A stretch of 6,704 bases of DNA from UBA3792 sp946185305 (GTDB taxonomy: Bacteria > Bacillota > Clostridia > Christensenellales > CAG-138), in contig CAMHJE010000135.1 of NCBI GenBank assembly GCA_946185305.1, positions 1 to 6,704 on the forward strand, read 5' to 3'. Positions 6,063 through 6,704 of this stretch are shown piece by piece (position 1 is the first letter of the stretch; each line of letters starts with the position of its first letter). The notes under the pieces are model-generated. The model ran no database searches, had not been told where the DNA came from, and worked only from the letters and a program-made list of their open reading frames with translations. Made by a program: the position numbers and the translations under genes.

Positions 6063-6680
6063 ATGAATTTTCTCTTTACGATTGTTCTGCTTGCTATCGC
6101 AGGCTATGTTTTGTACAGCGCCGTCACCGGTAAGGGCAAGCTGTTCTCCGTAGACAATATCCTTGAGGAAAAGATTCCGCAGTTCATCAAGCTGCTTCGG
6201 CCGCTCTATCTGGCGCTCGGTGTCATTATGCTTGTTATGGCTCTGACCTCCGGATTTCAGAACGTAGTCTACGCCGATGTTGCCTATCGTTTCACCGACG
6301 ATTTTAAAACCTATTATGCGGACAATATTGACGCCAAGGGCAATATCAAAGGGACGGAAGCCAATATTGACGGTCTGTACGGGTATAATGCCATGTCGTC
6401 CGTATTCGGCACGCTCCCCGCGCCGGAGGTACCGGACGGCGTCAATCCAAGTTATGCTGAAGCTGCAACCGACGAAAACGGTGAATATCTTTTCATGGGA
6501 ATCGGCGAAACGCTCCCCGGTCAGAACGAGACCTATGCAAGTCTTCGGAATGCTTTATCGTACCGCTTTACGCAGATATTGACATGGGTAATGATGGGAC
6601 TTGCTGTCGTGCTTGTCGTGTTGGTATTTGTGATGAAATTAATTTCGCTTTTTAGACGCAAAACTCTGTCCATCGTTTAA
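6063..6680 (+). CDS. Three-TM membrane protein of unknown function
   Basis: I do not recognise this 205-residue protein. It shows TM1 (about 2-21), a short Lys-rich loop (22-43, likely cytoplasmic), TM2 (about 44-64), a large polar loop of about 100 residues (65-168) rich in Asp, Tyr, Asn and Gly, TM3 (about 169-195) and a short FRRK tail. The positive-inside rule suggests N-terminus out, big loop out and C-terminus in. The loop has no Cys and no motif I can name; it contains two NID segments and a GLYGYNAMSS stretch. GGAAAGG (6047-6053) lies 9 nt before the ATG. The gene follows cysS by 19 bp, with no promoter or terminator between, and its stop overlaps a following ATG (TAATG). Co-transcription with cysS need not mean shared function. 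The gene call is firm; the function is unknown. Confidence 0.85.
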   Translation: MNFLFTIVLLAIAGYVLYSAVTGKGKLFSVDNILEEKIPQFIKLLRPLYLALGVIMLVMALTSGFQNVVYADVAYRFTDDFKTYYADNIDAKGNIKGTEANIDGLYGYNAMSSVFGTLPAPEVPDGVNPSYAEAATDENGEYLFMGIGETLPGQNETYASLRNALSYRFTQILTWVMMGLAVVLVVLVFVMKLISLFRRKTLSIV

Positions 6681-6704
6681 TGCGCAAGAAAAAAACTTCG
6701 GTAG
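6680..6704 (+). CDS. Start of a further gene, cut by the window end
   Basis: The ATG at 6680 overlaps the preceding TAA as TAATG and opens a frame reading MRKKKTSV to the edge. A Lys/Arg-rich start suits the cytoplasmic end of a membrane or secreted protein. Support is only the junction geometry and the open frame over eight codons; there is no strong Shine-Dalgarno site, so it would depend on coupling to the upstream gene. Confidence 0.45.

Overview
The window reads as a chromosomal housekeeping and cell-envelope segment from a Gram-positive anaerobe, most likely a member of the Clostridia. The support is strong purine-rich Shine-Dalgarno sites, sigma-A-type promoters, short intergenic gaps, a PflX-type radical SAM protein, and two exported proteins with long Pro/Thr linkers (TPTP and EPTEEPT), a style common in gut Clostridia such as Christensenellales and Oscillospirales. 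The order-level placement is inference. Base composition looks roughly balanced (about 50% GC by eye). I see no tRNA, rRNA, CRISPR array, insertion sequence or phage gene.

Layout. Left block (+): a membrane-anchored cell-wall hydrolase (TM anchor, two peptidoglycan-binding repeats, TP-rich linker, NlpC/P60 peptidase), cut at its 5' end by the window edge. It overlaps by one base a PflX-family (COG1313) radical SAM gene through a TAATG junction. Middle block (-): a HAD/Cof-type phosphatase gene converges on the radical SAM gene, and the two share a 6-bp TTATAA in which both stop codons lie. Upstream of it, on the same strand but separated by a clear intrinsic terminator and a separate promoter, is a gene for an exported protein with a cohesin-like domain, a ~185-residue Pro/Thr linker, a C-terminal TM helix and an acidic cytoplasmic tail. 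Right block (+): cysS (cysteinyl-tRNA synthetase) is divergent from the cohesin-like gene across a 227-bp intergenic region holding both promoters. It is followed after 19 bp by a three-TM protein gene of unknown function, and then, through a second TAATG junction, by the first codons of a further gene that leaves the window.

How the parts fit. The hydrolase acts outside the membrane on wall peptides. The cohesin-like protein displays a beta-sandwich domain at the surface on a long flexible linker. CysRS and the HAD phosphatase are cytoplasmic housekeeping enzymes. The radical SAM protein has no known substrate, and its translational coupling to the wall hydrolase is the most suggestive link here. 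I found no convincing complete novel system. The least explained items are the cohesin-like membrane protein, the hydrolase/radical SAM coupling, and the unknown three-TM protein behind cysS.
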